This document shows, piece by piece, positions 1 through 8,002 of a stretch of 26,741 nt of DNA; the stretch's first letter is position 1, and each line of letters opens with the position of its first letter. Below the pieces are notes generated by a model. That model was not told the DNA's origin. It saw nothing but the letters and a program-made list of their open reading frames with translations, and searched no databases. The translations under genes and the position numbers were made by a program. Origin of the DNA: DAOUCV01 sp034432095 (GTDB lineage: Bacteria > Chloroflexota > Dehalococcoidia > Dehalococcoidales > UBA2162); the NCBI GenBank assembly GCA_034432095.1, contig DAOUCV010000047.1:1-26741 (forward strand), in the 5' to 3' direction.

Positions 1-948
1 GGTCTGACCCTACCCAGCATTGCCGATGTCGTCGCCAAGGTCAAGCCTTCGGTAGTCGCCATCAGCATTAAAGTCACCGGCTATGATATTTTCAATCGTC
101 CGCGCACCCAGGAGGGTGCCGGTTCAGGTTGGATTGTAAGAGAAGACGGGATTATCGTCACCAATAACCACGTTGTCCAAGGGGCTGATAGCATCACCGT
201 AACCCTGGACGATGGCAGAACCTTCCCAGTAGATACAAAAACGGTAGCCACCGACCCGCTAACCGATTTAGCCATACTCAGAATTGATGCCACAAACCTG
301 CCCGCAGCTATTTTAGGGGATTCCTCTAAATTAAGAATTGGCGATTGGGTAGTAGCTATTGGTAATTCGCTGGGTAAGGGGATAAGAGCCACGGCGGGAA
401 TAGTCAGCAGTATAGGGGTTTCACTCCAGGTGGAGCAGGGGCAAACCCTATATAATCTTATTGACACCAGCGCCACCATTAATCCGGGTAATAGCGGTGG
501 ACCGCTCGTCAATATGGCTGGAGAGGTAATTGGCATCACCAGCGCCAAGATTGCCGCCACAGGTGTTGAGGCCACAGGCTATGCCATAAGCAGTCAGGAA
601 GCAGCTCCAGTTATCGAGCAGTTGATTAAGATTGGCTATGTGGTTCGTCCCTGGCTCGGGGTAAGCCTCTACCCCGTCAACCAGTTTGTGATTCTCAGGT
701 ACAACCTTTCAGTTGATAAAGGGGCTTTTGTCGTCAATGTGGCTTCTGGTAGTCCAGCTGATAAGGCTGGATTAAGAGCCGGCGATGTCATCACCAGCTT
801 TGCCGGTAAGGAGATAGCCACGGTTGATGATTTAATACAGGCGATACGCTCCGCTCAAATAGGACAGAACGTAGACATAACCTACTGGCGGGGTCAGAGT
901 CAGAGGACTACCAGCGCTACCCTGATTGAAAGCCCGCCACCCTCATAA
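1..948 (+). CDS. HtrA/DegP-type trypsin-like serine protease with PDZ domain (5' truncated by window edge)
   Basis: The frame is open from the first base, so the N-terminus (probably a signal or membrane anchor) lies outside the window and 315 residues are visible. The trypsin-like triad is complete: His57 in TNNHVV, Asp89 in LTDLAIL, and Ser165 in NPGNSGGP, numbered from the window start. A single PDZ domain follows at about residues 210-300, with the GVSL carboxylate-binding loop and the SPADKAGLRAGDVI signature. The family acts outside the cytoplasm in protein quality control, degrading misfolded proteins as an oligomer; the PDZ domain binds substrate C-termini. No second PDZ is present, as in DegS or many bacterial HtrAs. 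The stop codon is one base from the stop of the convergent ileS. The call is secure; the exact subfamily is not. Confidence 0.93.
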   Translation, partial: GLTLPSIADVVAKVKPSVVAISIKVTGYDIFNRPRTQEGAGSGWIVREDGIIVTNNHVVQGADSITVTLDDGRTFPVDTKTVATDPLTDLAILRIDATNLPAAILGDSSKLRIGDWVVAIGNSLGKGIRATAGIVSSIGVSLQVEQGQTLYNLIDTSATINPGNSGGPLVNMAGEVIGITSAKIAATGVEATGYAISSQEAAPVIEQLIKIGYVVRPWLGVSLYPVNQFVILRYNLSVDKGAFVVNVASGSPADKAGLRAGDVITSFAGKEIATVDDLIQAIRSAQIGQNVDITYWRGQSQRTTSATLIESPPPS

Positions 949-949
949 G

Positions 950-3900
950 TCACCCGAGCCTTCTCACCCCCAGTAACACACTATGGCTACCTAATCTGTG
1001 GGTTTCCTTAAAGTCAACCTTTTCCGGCAATCCTTCGACGAGTTGCTGCGATAGCGTTTCCTGCTTGATATAATCGGCAAGTTCCCTGTTCCCCATTACT
1101 TTCCTGATGTAATCGTCACCTTCATAGTAGGTTTCAATATGGTCAGCAATGTCAAATCCAGCCGAGCGGCGCATCGTCTGCAAGCGGTGAACAATCTCCC
1201 GTGCCATCCCCTCTGCCTCAAGCTCGGGAGAAATACTAGTATCCAACACTACGATAATCTCTCCTTCTTCAGCTAATTGGCCGAATTTTACCCTTTCCAA
1301 TACCAGCTCAGGGTCGTCCACAATTTCCAGCGTTTGCACATTGACCTCTTCCAGTACCTGGGACTCCAAGCGTTCAAGAGCTTCGCTCTGTACCCTCGAA
1401 CCAGTCTTTACGAAGAGCCGAGCTAAAGGCTGCCTCACCTTGATACCAGCTTTACTTCGTGCTGCCCGAGCCAGACTTGAGACTTTCATTGCCAGCCGGA
1501 TATCTTCAGACAGCCTCCGGTCAATCTTTTGCTCATCAGCCACCGGAAAATCAGTCAGGTGGACGCTCTCCGGGGCCTCAGGGAACACAGAGCATACCAA
1601 GTTTTGATATAACTCCTCCGCCAGAAACGGAGTAAAGGGAGCCAGCAGTTTTGACAGCGTAACCAGACATTCGTAAAGGGTATTATAGGCTGACAGCTTA
1701 TCGGCATCGTTCTCACTCTTCCAGAACCGCCGCCGGCTTCTACGCACATACCAGTTGGATAGCTCATCAACAAAGCTAGCAATCTGCCGACCGCCGCCCC
1801 TGGGGTCATACCGGTTCAGAGCCGTATCTACATCAACGATAAGCTGGTTAAGCTCGGAGAGAATCCAGCGGTCAAGCTCCGACTCAACCAGCAAGGGCTG
1901 CTCAGGGTCAGGGACGAACTTATCGATATTGGCATAGGTAACGAAGAAGGAGTAAACATTCCAGAGGGTCATCAGGAAACGGCGGGATGTCTCAGCAATA
2001 GCCGCCTCATCAAAGCGTATCGAGTTGCCCATCGGCACCGCCGTATATAGGTACCAGCGCAGGGCATCAGCACCGTATTTATCTATTACCGTCTTCAGGT
2101 CGACTACGTTCCCCTTGGACTTGCTCATTTTCTCACCCTTGGCATCGAGGATGAGTCCGTGGCAGATGACATTCTTGAAACAGGGACGGCCGAAGAGGAG
2201 CGTGGATATAGCGTGCAGACTGTAAAACCAGCCGCGGGTCTGGTCAACCGCCTCACAGATATAGTCGGCAGGAAATCTTCCGTCCTCAAGCATCGTCTTG
2301 TTCTCGAACGGATAGTGCCACTGGGCTATAGGCATCGCCCCAGAATCAAACCAGCAGTCAATCACCTCCGGCACCCGCCGCATCACAGCCCCACACTTTG
2401 AGCAGGTATAAGTTACCCCATCAACAAAGGGACGGTGCAAATCAAGAGGCTCCGTAAGTCCGCTGACATTAGGCTTACCCTTGAGTTCGTCAACACCGCC
2501 GAGGCACTCAGTATTGCCACAGGATTCACACTGCCAGACAGGCAGAGGAGTGCCCCAGTAGCGCTCCCGGGATAAAGCCCAGTCAACATTATTCTCCAGC
2601 CAGTCGCCAAAGCGCCCGTACTTAATATGTTCCGGATACCAGTTTATCTCCCGGTTACCGGTAATGAGCCTTTCTTTCACGGCTGTCGTCCGGATGTACC
2701 AGGTCTGCTTGGCGTAGTAGAGGAGAGGCGCAGCGCAACGCCAGCAGAAGGGATAGGTATGGCGAATCGTCTCACTGCGGTAGAGCAGCCCCCTTTCTGC
2801 CAAATCTTTGAGCACCAGCGGGTCAGCATCTTTGACAAACAAACCAGAAAAAGGGTAACTGCCGATGATTTTACCCCGCAAATCTACCACGTGGACAAAG
2901 TCCAAGCCCTGTTCCTTTCCAGCTTCATAGTCAACTTCCCCATAAGCCGGGGCAATATGCACTATTCCCGTCCCTTCTTCCAGAGAGACAAAATCGCCAG
3001 CAATCACTGGATAGGTCAAGCCTTTTTCAGGCTTCTGCGGTGAGAGCTCTGACGACACTCCAAATCGTCTCCGCTCCACATTGAAATCATGGGGATTAAA
3101 TAATGGCTCATAGCGTACCCCTACCAGTTCCCTCCCTTCCAATTTGTTCACCACCTTATAGCCATCAGATACCGTTACCCCCAGCAGGGCTGAAGCCAGA
3201 ATAAGATACTCGCTGTCTAACTCAACTACCGAGTATTCAGCATCCGCCGCAATTGCCAGAGCAGTATTCCCCGGCAGTGTCCAGGGAGTAGTTGTCCACG
3301 CCAGAAGATATACCGGCTTATCCGAAGGAAAATTACCTGATGACCTCTCCGATACCCTGAACTTTATATAAACCGAAGGGTCTTCAACATCATCCCGGTA
3401 GCCCTGGGCAACCTCGTGGGAACTCAGTGAGGTCTCACAGCGGGGACAGTGTGGGGTAACCTTATAGCCCTGATAGATAAGTCCCTTGTCCCACATCTGC
3501 TTGAGCGCCCACCAGCAGGTCTCAATATAGCTGTTATCCATAGTAACATAGGCACGCTCCATATCCACCCAGAAGGCAATGCGCTCCGTCATCTCCTCAA
3601 ATTCCTTGATGTAGCGAAGAACGCTCTGACGGCAAAGGGCATTAAACCGCTCGATACCGTATTCCTCAATCTGCGATTTGCTGGATAAACCCAGCTCTCT
3701 TTCTATCTCCAGCTCCACCGGTAAGCCATGCGTATCCCATCCGCCGATACGCGGGGTATAAAAACCCTTCATCGCCTTGTAGCGGGGGATAATATCCTTG
3801 ATGACACGGGGCATGGCGAAGTGCAGACCGGGACTGCCATTAGCTGTCGGCGGTCCCTCATATAATACGAAGTGAGCCGCACCCCGACGCCTGTCTACAC

Positions 3901-3991
3901 TCTGTTGAAAGACTTTCCTATCCTTCCAGAAACCAAGTATACTTTCCTCAATCTGCGGGAAATTCACCCTACTGCCTACCGGACGAAACAT
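950..3991 (-). CDS. ileS: Isoleucyl-tRNA synthetase
   Basis: This 1013-aa class I synthetase charges tRNA-Ile. The N-terminal nucleotide-binding segment carries the HIGH-equivalent as PGLHF (residues 54-58) after EGPPTANG. The editing domain begins near WTTTPWTLPGN (about 232-242), and KMSKS is intact at 621-625. Cysteine pairs typical of this subtype occur at CPRC (182-185), CWRC (416-419), CESC (488-491) and CSKC (530-533). Overall it resembles the eukaryotic-like IleRS type (as in Thermus) that is often associated with mupirocin tolerance; that last point is family knowledge, not tested here. The ATG at 3991 is supported by GAGGT five bases upstream. The gene is preceded by a T-box leader with an Ile specifier, which confirms amino-acid specificity over ValRS or LeuRS. 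Confidence 0.97.
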   Translation of the reverse strand: MFRPVGSRVNFPQIEESILGFWKDRKVFQQSVDRRRGAAHFVLYEGPPTANGSPGLHFAMPRVIKDIIPRYKAMKGFYTPRIGGWDTHGLPVELEIERELGLSSKSQIEEYGIERFNALCRQSVLRYIKEFEEMTERIAFWVDMERAYVTMDNSYIETCWWALKQMWDKGLIYQGYKVTPHCPRCETSLSSHEVAQGYRDDVEDPSVYIKFRVSERSSGNFPSDKPVYLLAWTTTPWTLPGNTALAIAADAEYSVVELDSEYLILASALLGVTVSDGYKVVNKLEGRELVGVRYEPLFNPHDFNVERRRFGVSSELSPQKPEKGLTYPVIAGDFVSLEEGTGIVHIAPAYGEVDYEAGKEQGLDFVHVVDLRGKIIGSYPFSGLFVKDADPLVLKDLAERGLLYRSETIRHTYPFCWRCAAPLLYYAKQTWYIRTTAVKERLITGNREINWYPEHIKYGRFGDWLENNVDWALSRERYWGTPLPVWQCESCGNTECLGGVDELKGKPNVSGLTEPLDLHRPFVDGVTYTCSKCGAVMRRVPEVIDCWFDSGAMPIAQWHYPFENKTMLEDGRFPADYICEAVDQTRGWFYSLHAISTLLFGRPCFKNVICHGLILDAKGEKMSKSKGNVVDLKTVIDKYGADALRWYLYTAVPMGNSIRFDEAAIAETSRRFLMTLWNVYSFFVTYANIDKFVPDPEQPLLVESELDRWILSELNQLIVDVDTALNRYDPRGGGRQIASFVDELSNWYVRRSRRRFWKSENDADKLSAYNTLYECLVTLSKLLAPFTPFLAEELYQNLVCSVFPEAPESVHLTDFPVADEQKIDRRLSEDIRLAMKVSSLARAARSKAGIKVRQPLARLFVKTGSRVQSEALERLESQVLEEVNVQTLEIVDDPELVLERVKFGQLAEEGEIIVVLDTSISPELEAEGMAREIVHRLQTMRRSAGFDIADHIETYYEGDDYIRKVMGNRELADYIKQETLSQQLVEGLPEKVDFKETHRLGSHSVLLGVRRLG

Positions 3992-4006
3992 CTAAGACCT
4001 CACTAT

Positions 4007-4290
4007 AAAAAATTTAAGTCTCGTCTGATAGGGACGAGACTTAACAACTCCCGTGGTACCACCCTATTTCCCCGATGTTATCAGGGCACTCTTCCAGGGC
4101 ACAAACCTATGCCCTCGTCTGGGATAACGGTTGACGTAACCGACCAAGTCTACTAGGCAGACCTTCGTCTGGTCCACCGTTCGGTTGGCGGCTCAGGAGG
4201 GATTTTCAGAGGGTCAGACACATCTGCTTGCACCCTACCAGACTCGCTGAGTGTCCTTGTCCCCCTTACTCTTCTCCGTCACAGCCTTTT
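4007..4290 (-). promoter_or_regulatory. T-box leader (tRNA-Ile-responsive) upstream of ileS
   Basis: Read on the minus strand, the leader starts with the usual GGAGAAGAGTA-type stem I base (about 4277-4267). The conserved T-box AGGGTGGTACCACGG lies at 4065-4051. It ends with an intrinsic terminator: arms AAGTCTCGTC and GACGAGACTT (4042-4016), followed by AAATTTTTT. The specifier is read as ATC (Ile) at 4203-4201, placed directly before CCTCCTGAGC, the conserved 3' side of stem I. The TGGT bulge would pair with a tRNA ending A73-CCA, as expected for tRNA-Ile. Uncharged tRNA-Ile should stabilise the antiterminator and let ileS be transcribed. Confidence 0.93.
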
Positions 4291-4298
4291 TCAGATAA

Positions 4299-4327
4299 AG
4301 GTTAGCATATCTCAGAAAATAAATCAA
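4299..4327 (-). promoter_or_regulatory. Possible sigma70 promoter for the ileS T-box transcript
   Basis: TTGATT (4327-4322), 17 bases, then TAACCT (4304-4299) on the minus strand, overlapping the jag stop codon. The predicted start near 4292 fits the 5' end of the T-box stem I. The -10 is weak, so read-through from jag is an alternative. Confidence 0.35.
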
Positions 4328-4996
4328 CTAGGTCTTCTTTGGTAATATAACCACCCGGCGAGACTCACCTTGACCAATGCTCTCGGTGGTAACATCAGGA
4401 TGGTCAGCCAGGGCCAGATGGATGATTCGCCTCTCGTAAGCCGACATTGGTTCAAGGGTAAAAGGGATTCCCCGGCTCTTCACCTGTTCCGCCATTTGCC
4501 GGGCAAAAACCTGAAGCGCCCGATAGCGGCGCTGTTTATAACCTTCCACATCAATAATTATCGGCACCCAAGCCTTGGTCTGGTGACCCACAATTAGCCT
4601 GACGATATACTGCAAAGAAGAAAGAGTCTGCCCCCGCCGTCCAATCAGAATACCCAGGTCGTCACCCTTCACATTCATTACAATAGAAGCAGTCTCTTCT
4701 TCCTTAACAACAAGAATTGGCTGGGTCTGAACGGTTACAAAGGCGGTCACTCCCAGCAAATCGAGCAGCTTCTCCAGGATACCCTTGGCAAACTCAGCGA
4801 CGTCACTCCCTTTCTTGGGTGCCGGTGCCAATACTCTCACCCTGACCAACGCTTCCTCAGCACCCAGACCCAGGATACCAGACCTACCTTCCCTTACGAC
4901 GGTGACTTCTACCTCCTCCCGACTGACGCCTAATCGCTCTAGGGCTCGTTCGATGGCTTCCTCTACGGTCTTGCCGCTTATCTCCAGACTCTCCAT
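4328..4996 (-). CDS. jag: Jag/KhpB (SpoIIIJ-associated) RNA-binding protein, KH-R3H
   Basis: This 222-aa protein has the complete three-part architecture. The Jag_N domain is at about 1-50 (starts MESLEISGKTVEEAIERAL). A KH domain of type II with GRRG loop (ILIGRRGQTLSSLQYI) lies at about 110-150. The R3H domain is at about 160-220, with the R-x3-H core in ERRIIHLAL. In Firmicutes, KhpB/EloR binds RNA and influences cell elongation and division; its role in Chloroflexota is unknown. The ATG at 4996 is fixed by the Jag_N domain starting there and by AAGAAGGG a few bases upstream. This makes the gene overlap the 3' end of yidC by 113 bp in another frame. It is the last gene of the rpmH-rnpA-yidD-yidC-jag cluster before the ileS T-box. 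Confidence 0.95.
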   Translation of the reverse strand: MESLEISGKTVEEAIERALERLGVSREEVEVTVVREGRSGILGLGAEEALVRVRVLAPAPKKGSDVAEFAKGILEKLLDLLGVTAFVTVQTQPILVVKEEETASIVMNVKGDDLGILIGRRGQTLSSLQYIVRLIVGHQTKAWVPIIIDVEGYKQRRYRALQVFARQMAEQVKSRGIPFTLEPMSAYERRIIHLALADHPDVTTESIGQGESRRVVILPKKT

Positions 4997-5843
4997 ATCC
5001 TAACCCTTCTTTCCGGGCGGAACTCGTCTCTACAACAGTACCGGCCTCCGTTGAAGGTTTCTCCTGTCGAGTTTCACGCCCTTTAGTTTCTTTATCTTTA
5101 GTGACTTTGCTTCCAGTCGCCTGTGGAAACAGCCCTCCCCACCCGGTAACAAAATACTGCAGAACGATTCTGATAGCGGTGGAGGTCACCCAGTAGAGAG
5201 CCAGACCACTAGGAAATGACATAGCCATGAAAGCAAACATTAGCGGCATCATCCACAGCATCATCTGGTTCTGTGCCCGCTGTTGAGGGTCATCGGTGGC
5301 TGGCGTCACCATCTTCTGCTGCACCCACTGCGTGCCCCCAACCAGGATTGCCAGCAACAAATCGGGTGCCGCTAGGTCTAACCAGAGGAAATGATTCTCC
5401 AAGGGTACGGAAGAAAAGACGGATGACCAAGAAGTATAAAGACGCTGGGAGAGGTTTAAAAAACCCTCCGGAGCTGTGGCTAACAGCCGAAGAATTGACT
5501 GGTAGAGGGCTATCCAGACCGGCATCTGAACCAGAATAGGTAGGAGGCAGCCAGCCGGACTCACCCCCGACTGCCTCATCAGCCTCATCTGCTCCTGGGC
5601 CGCCTTTTGTCTGTCTTTAGCGTACTTCTTACGGACTTCAGCAATTTCAGCCTGAAGTGATTGCATGGCTTTACTCGCCTTGAGTTGCTTTTGGGTAAGA
5701 GGATACATCAAAAGGTTCACAATGATAGTTAGCACAATAATAGCGAGCCCGAAGCTATTGAATAGATAGCTGGACACCATAATAAGAACGTTTATCAGCG
5801 GGTCCAAGATAATCAGGTCCCAGATATACCCAATCCACTCCAA
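4884..5843 (-). CDS. yidC: YidC/Oxa1-family membrane protein insertase
   Basis: This 319-aa five-helix Oxa1/SpoIIIJ-type insertase puts proteins into the cytoplasmic membrane, alone or with SecYEG. Visible landmarks are TM1 (about 28-50), the cytoplasmic coiled-coil hairpin (about 51-92, KASKAMQSLQAEIAEVRKKY), AGCLLPILVQMPVWIALYQS (second TM), and three further hydrophobic helices up to about 240 ending in PSGLALYWV. There is no lipobox and no large periplasmic domain. Asn43 occupies the place of the TM1 arginine usual in SpoIIIJ (TIIVNLLMYPLT against TILIRL...LPL). The C-tail (about 248-319) is long and Arg/Lys-rich; its last 37 codons are read through the start of jag. The start is TTG at 5843, with AGGTAG upstream overlapping the stop of the propeller gene, suggesting translational coupling. 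Confidence 0.95.
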   Translation of the reverse strand: MEWIGYIWDLIILDPLINVLIMVSSYLFNSFGLAIIVLTIIVNLLMYPLTQKQLKASKAMQSLQAEIAEVRKKYAKDRQKAAQEQMRLMRQSGVSPAGCLLPILVQMPVWIALYQSILRLLATAPEGFLNLSQRLYTSWSSVFSSVPLENHFLWLDLAAPDLLLAILVGGTQWVQQKMVTPATDDPQQRAQNQMMLWMMPLMFAFMAMSFPSGLALYWVTSTAIRIVLQYFVTGWGGLFPQATGSKVTKDKETKGRETRQEKPSTEAGTVVETSSARKEGLGYGESGDKRQDRRGSHRTSPRAIRRQSGGGRSHRRKGR

Positions 5844-5858
5844 CGGAATCTACCTCAC

Positions 5859-7118
5859 TCAGGCGCTACGCCGGCGCAGCGCCTGAAAAACTATTATCAA
5901 AACAATGCCACCAGCAAGAATGCCAATGATGAGCCCCCAGTTCGTGGCGCTGGATGACTGTTGTGATGGCGGTGGCGCACTTTTCAACGAAACGCTCCAT
6001 AGCTTAGCTCCTGATTGGGCATCTATTCCATAGAGGGCATCGGTGCGGGTATGGATATACACCCTGCCCTGATTGGCACTGAGAGGAGCATATATTTTCT
6101 CCCCCAGATTAGCCAATTGCCTTTGCTGATGGCTGTCAGTATCTATGGCGTATATTGCTCCTTCCTCCGTAGCCACAATAAGCAAGTCATCAACCAGAAC
6201 CGGGGACGAGCAAATGGGACTCCCCAGGTCATACTCAACCTGCTTACTGCCGCTTTCAGCATCGAGGGCATAAACCTTGCCATCAAGACAGGCGGCATAG
6301 ATAGTATTATTATAGACCGCCGCCTTAGCCCAGAACCAGTTATCTGCCAGGAATTTCCACTTCAGACTACCACGGGTAGCATCTACGGCGTAAAGATAAC
6401 GGTCAAAAGAGCCGAAATAGACCGTATTATCGTCAACCAGGGGGGTGGAGACAATAGCCCCTTCCGTCTCAAACTCCCACTTTTTACTGCCATCGGTGGC
6501 ATTCAGGGCATAGAGTTTCTTATCAAAAGAACCGATATATAGCGTGTCTTCGTTAATAGCCGGGGTTGACCAGACTTTGCCCCCAGCCTCAAACGGCCAT
6601 CCATCTTCCTTATAACCGTCAGCCGCATCCAGCGCATAGACCCTGCCGTCAGCACAACCGAAATATACTTTATCCCCAGCAACCACAAGCCCACCAACAA
6701 TATTTCCTTCGAGGGTACCCTGGCGAGGATATACCCACCTTGGTTCATCCCTACCAACAGCAAAGGCATAAACTATACCGTTATAGCCACCAACATAGAC
6801 CAAATCCCTGGCTACGGCTGGAGAGCTATAGATAGCTACCGCTTTAGGTGCCGGGGCACAGCCAAACCCACCCTGCGCCGAAACTGGGCTTTCCAGAACC
6901 ACTTCCCACAAAAGGCGCCCGTCTGTGGTATTTGCCGCAACAAGCTTGCCCCCCATAGAACCGACAAACAGAACGTCATTATCTATGACGACGCCCGACC
7001 ACCCGCTAGAGATAGCCGCTCCCGCAGTACAGCCAGAAAAGGCTAGCCCGCTCAGGAGGAAAATAAGCGCCAGGAATGATGTCAGGAGGACTAATTTTGT
7101 ACTGTATCTGGTCCCCAT
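5859..7118 (-). CDS. PQQ-type beta-propeller protein, exported and membrane anchored (BamB-like fold)
   Basis: This 419-aa protein has an N-terminal hydrophobic signal (about 8-29) ending FSGC, a non-canonical lipobox with Cys30. It then has seven or eight WD/PQQ-like blades of the form (V/L)YALDAxxGxxxW, for example at VYALDAADG, LYALNATDGSKKW, LYAVDATRGSLKW and VYALDAESGS. A C-terminal transmembrane helix (about 395-412) is followed by ALRRRSA, so the propeller should sit outside with a short cytoplasmic tail. The fold matches PQQ-binding enzyme-like/BamB repeats, which bind partner proteins or a cofactor; I see no evidence for PQQ dehydrogenase activity. It lies between yidD and yidC, and its TGA is joined to the yidC ribosome-binding site, so a role in membrane or exported protein assembly is an inference from context. 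Confidence 0.85.
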   Translation of the reverse strand: MGTRYSTKLVLLTSFLALIFLLSGLAFSGCTAGAAISSGWSGVVIDNDVLFVGSMGGKLVAANTTDGRLLWEVVLESPVSAQGGFGCAPAPKAVAIYSSPAVARDLVYVGGYNGIVYAFAVGRDEPRWVYPRQGTLEGNIVGGLVVAGDKVYFGCADGRVYALDAADGYKEDGWPFEAGGKVWSTPAINEDTLYIGSFDKKLYALNATDGSKKWEFETEGAIVSTPLVDDNTVYFGSFDRYLYAVDATRGSLKWKFLADNWFWAKAAVYNNTIYAACLDGKVYALDAESGSKQVEYDLGSPICSSPVLVDDLLIVATEEGAIYAIDTDSHQQRQLANLGEKIYAPLSANQGRVYIHTRTDALYGIDAQSGAKLWSVSLKSAPPPSQQSSSATNWGLIIGILAGGIVLIIVFQALRRRSA

Positions 7119-7138
7119 TTATTCACGCTAACCGGGTA

Positions 7139-7348
7139 TCACGGCACAGGGTCATACCCACCAGGGTGAAAGGGATGGCAACAAGCGATGCGTTTCATCC
7201 CCAGCCACCCCCCTTTAAGAAGACCATATCTGGTGATAGCCTCATAAGTATACTGGGAACAGGTCGGGATGAAACGGCAGGAAGGTGGCATAACCTGAGA
7301 TAGGGTCAACTGATAGAGCCTGATCAGTCCCAAAACAAACCTTTTCAT
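7139..7348 (-). CDS. yidD: Membrane protein insertion efficiency factor YidD
   Basis: This is a 69-aa member of the YidD (DUF37) family, close to the usual 70-85 residues. It has an amphipathic N-terminal helix (MKRFVLGLIRLYQLTLS), then the conserved PPSCRFIPTCSQY block with Cys24 and Cys30, and the C-terminal GxxxGxxRixxCHPFHPGGYDPVP signature. The family associates with the inner membrane and helps YidC-dependent insertion. It follows rnpA by 18 bp and precedes the propeller gene, as part of the classical rpmH-rnpA-yidD-yidC gene order. Confidence 0.95.
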   Translation of the reverse strand: MKRFVLGLIRLYQLTLSQVMPPSCRFIPTCSQYTYEAITRYGLLKGGWLGMKRIACCHPFHPGGYDPVP

Positions 7349-7366
7349 ATTCCTTAACTATTTGCC

Positions 7367-7792
7367 TTAGGGCGGATGTCCTGAAGCATTTCCGGCTTTA
7401 ACCTCCGCCAGGCAACCGGGTTTTCCCCCGGTCTCCAGTAAGCCGGCACGAGATAGCAAGTTCTCAACAGTCCGCCTAAGAGTAGCATAATCGGCGGTAG
7501 CTGCCGCGGGACGGACGATAAACATGATATCCCAGGCTGATTTAAGCGGCATTACTCGCAGGATTTCACGAAGCAGACGCTTTACCCTGTTTCTCGTTAC
7601 CGCCTTCCCCACCCGCTGGCTAACCGAGAAGCCATACCGGGACAAAGTAAGACCATTAGGTAAAGCCTTCATTACGACCAAATTAGACGCCCACGAGCTA
7701 CCCATGCGATATACTAATGCGTATTGTTGCGGCCTGGTAAGGTATTCTTCTCCCCTCATCGCTCCCTTTCCCAAGGTCACCGCTAAAGGCAT
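7367..7792 (-). CDS. rnpA: Ribonuclease P protein component
   Basis: This 141-aa basic protein partners the catalytic RNase P RNA in tRNA 5' processing. The signature RNRVKRLLRE lies at residues 67-76, preceded by FSVSQRVGKAVT, and the N-terminal RPQQYALVY helix fits the family. The C-terminal ~25 residues (GGKPGCLAEVKAGNASGHPP) extend beyond the usual ~115-120. The start at 7792 has GAGG seven to eight bases upstream, formed partly by the rpmH TGA stop. An internal Met12 (7759) is the other candidate, but its GGGAG is only about two bases away. The gap from rpmH is 10 bp. Confidence 0.93.
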   Translation of the reverse strand: MPLAVTLGKGAMRGEEYLTRPQQYALVYRMGSSWASNLVVMKALPNGLTLSRYGFSVSQRVGKAVTRNRVKRLLREILRVMPLKSAWDIMFIVRPAAATADYATLRRTVENLLSRAGLLETGGKPGCLAEVKAGNASGHPP

Positions 7793-7802
7793 TGTCTTAG
7801 CC

Positions 7803-7943
7803 TCAAACTACCGTCAATCGTTTACGACCCTTAAGCCGCCTGGCCCTTAAGACAGCCCGCCCGCCTCGGGTACTCATTCTCTTCAAAAAGCCGTGCTCAC
7901 GCTTACGCGGAATTTTCTTCGGTTGATAAGTCCTCTTTGGCAT
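7803..7943 (-). CDS. rpmH: 50S ribosomal protein L34
   Basis: This short gene encodes 46 aa starting MPKRTYQPKKIPRKREHGFL and ending RKRLTVV, with the family core KRMSTRGGRAVLRARRLKGR. The composition is almost half Arg/Lys, as expected for L34. It starts at ATG 7943 and stops TGA at 7805-7803. A GAGGGG stretch lies a few bases upstream of the start. It heads the rnpA-yidD-propeller-yidC-jag cluster. I find no convincing promoter in the 59 bases between it and rpsR, so read-through from the rpsF operon is possible. Confidence 0.96.
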   Translation of the reverse strand: MPKRTYQPKKIPRKREHGFLKRMSTRGGRAVLRARRLKGRKRLTVV

Positions 7944-8002
7944 TCTAACCCCTCAATTGAAATGCGGACAAAGAGAGGAGGAAAAACCCTTAGTCTGTTA
8001 AA

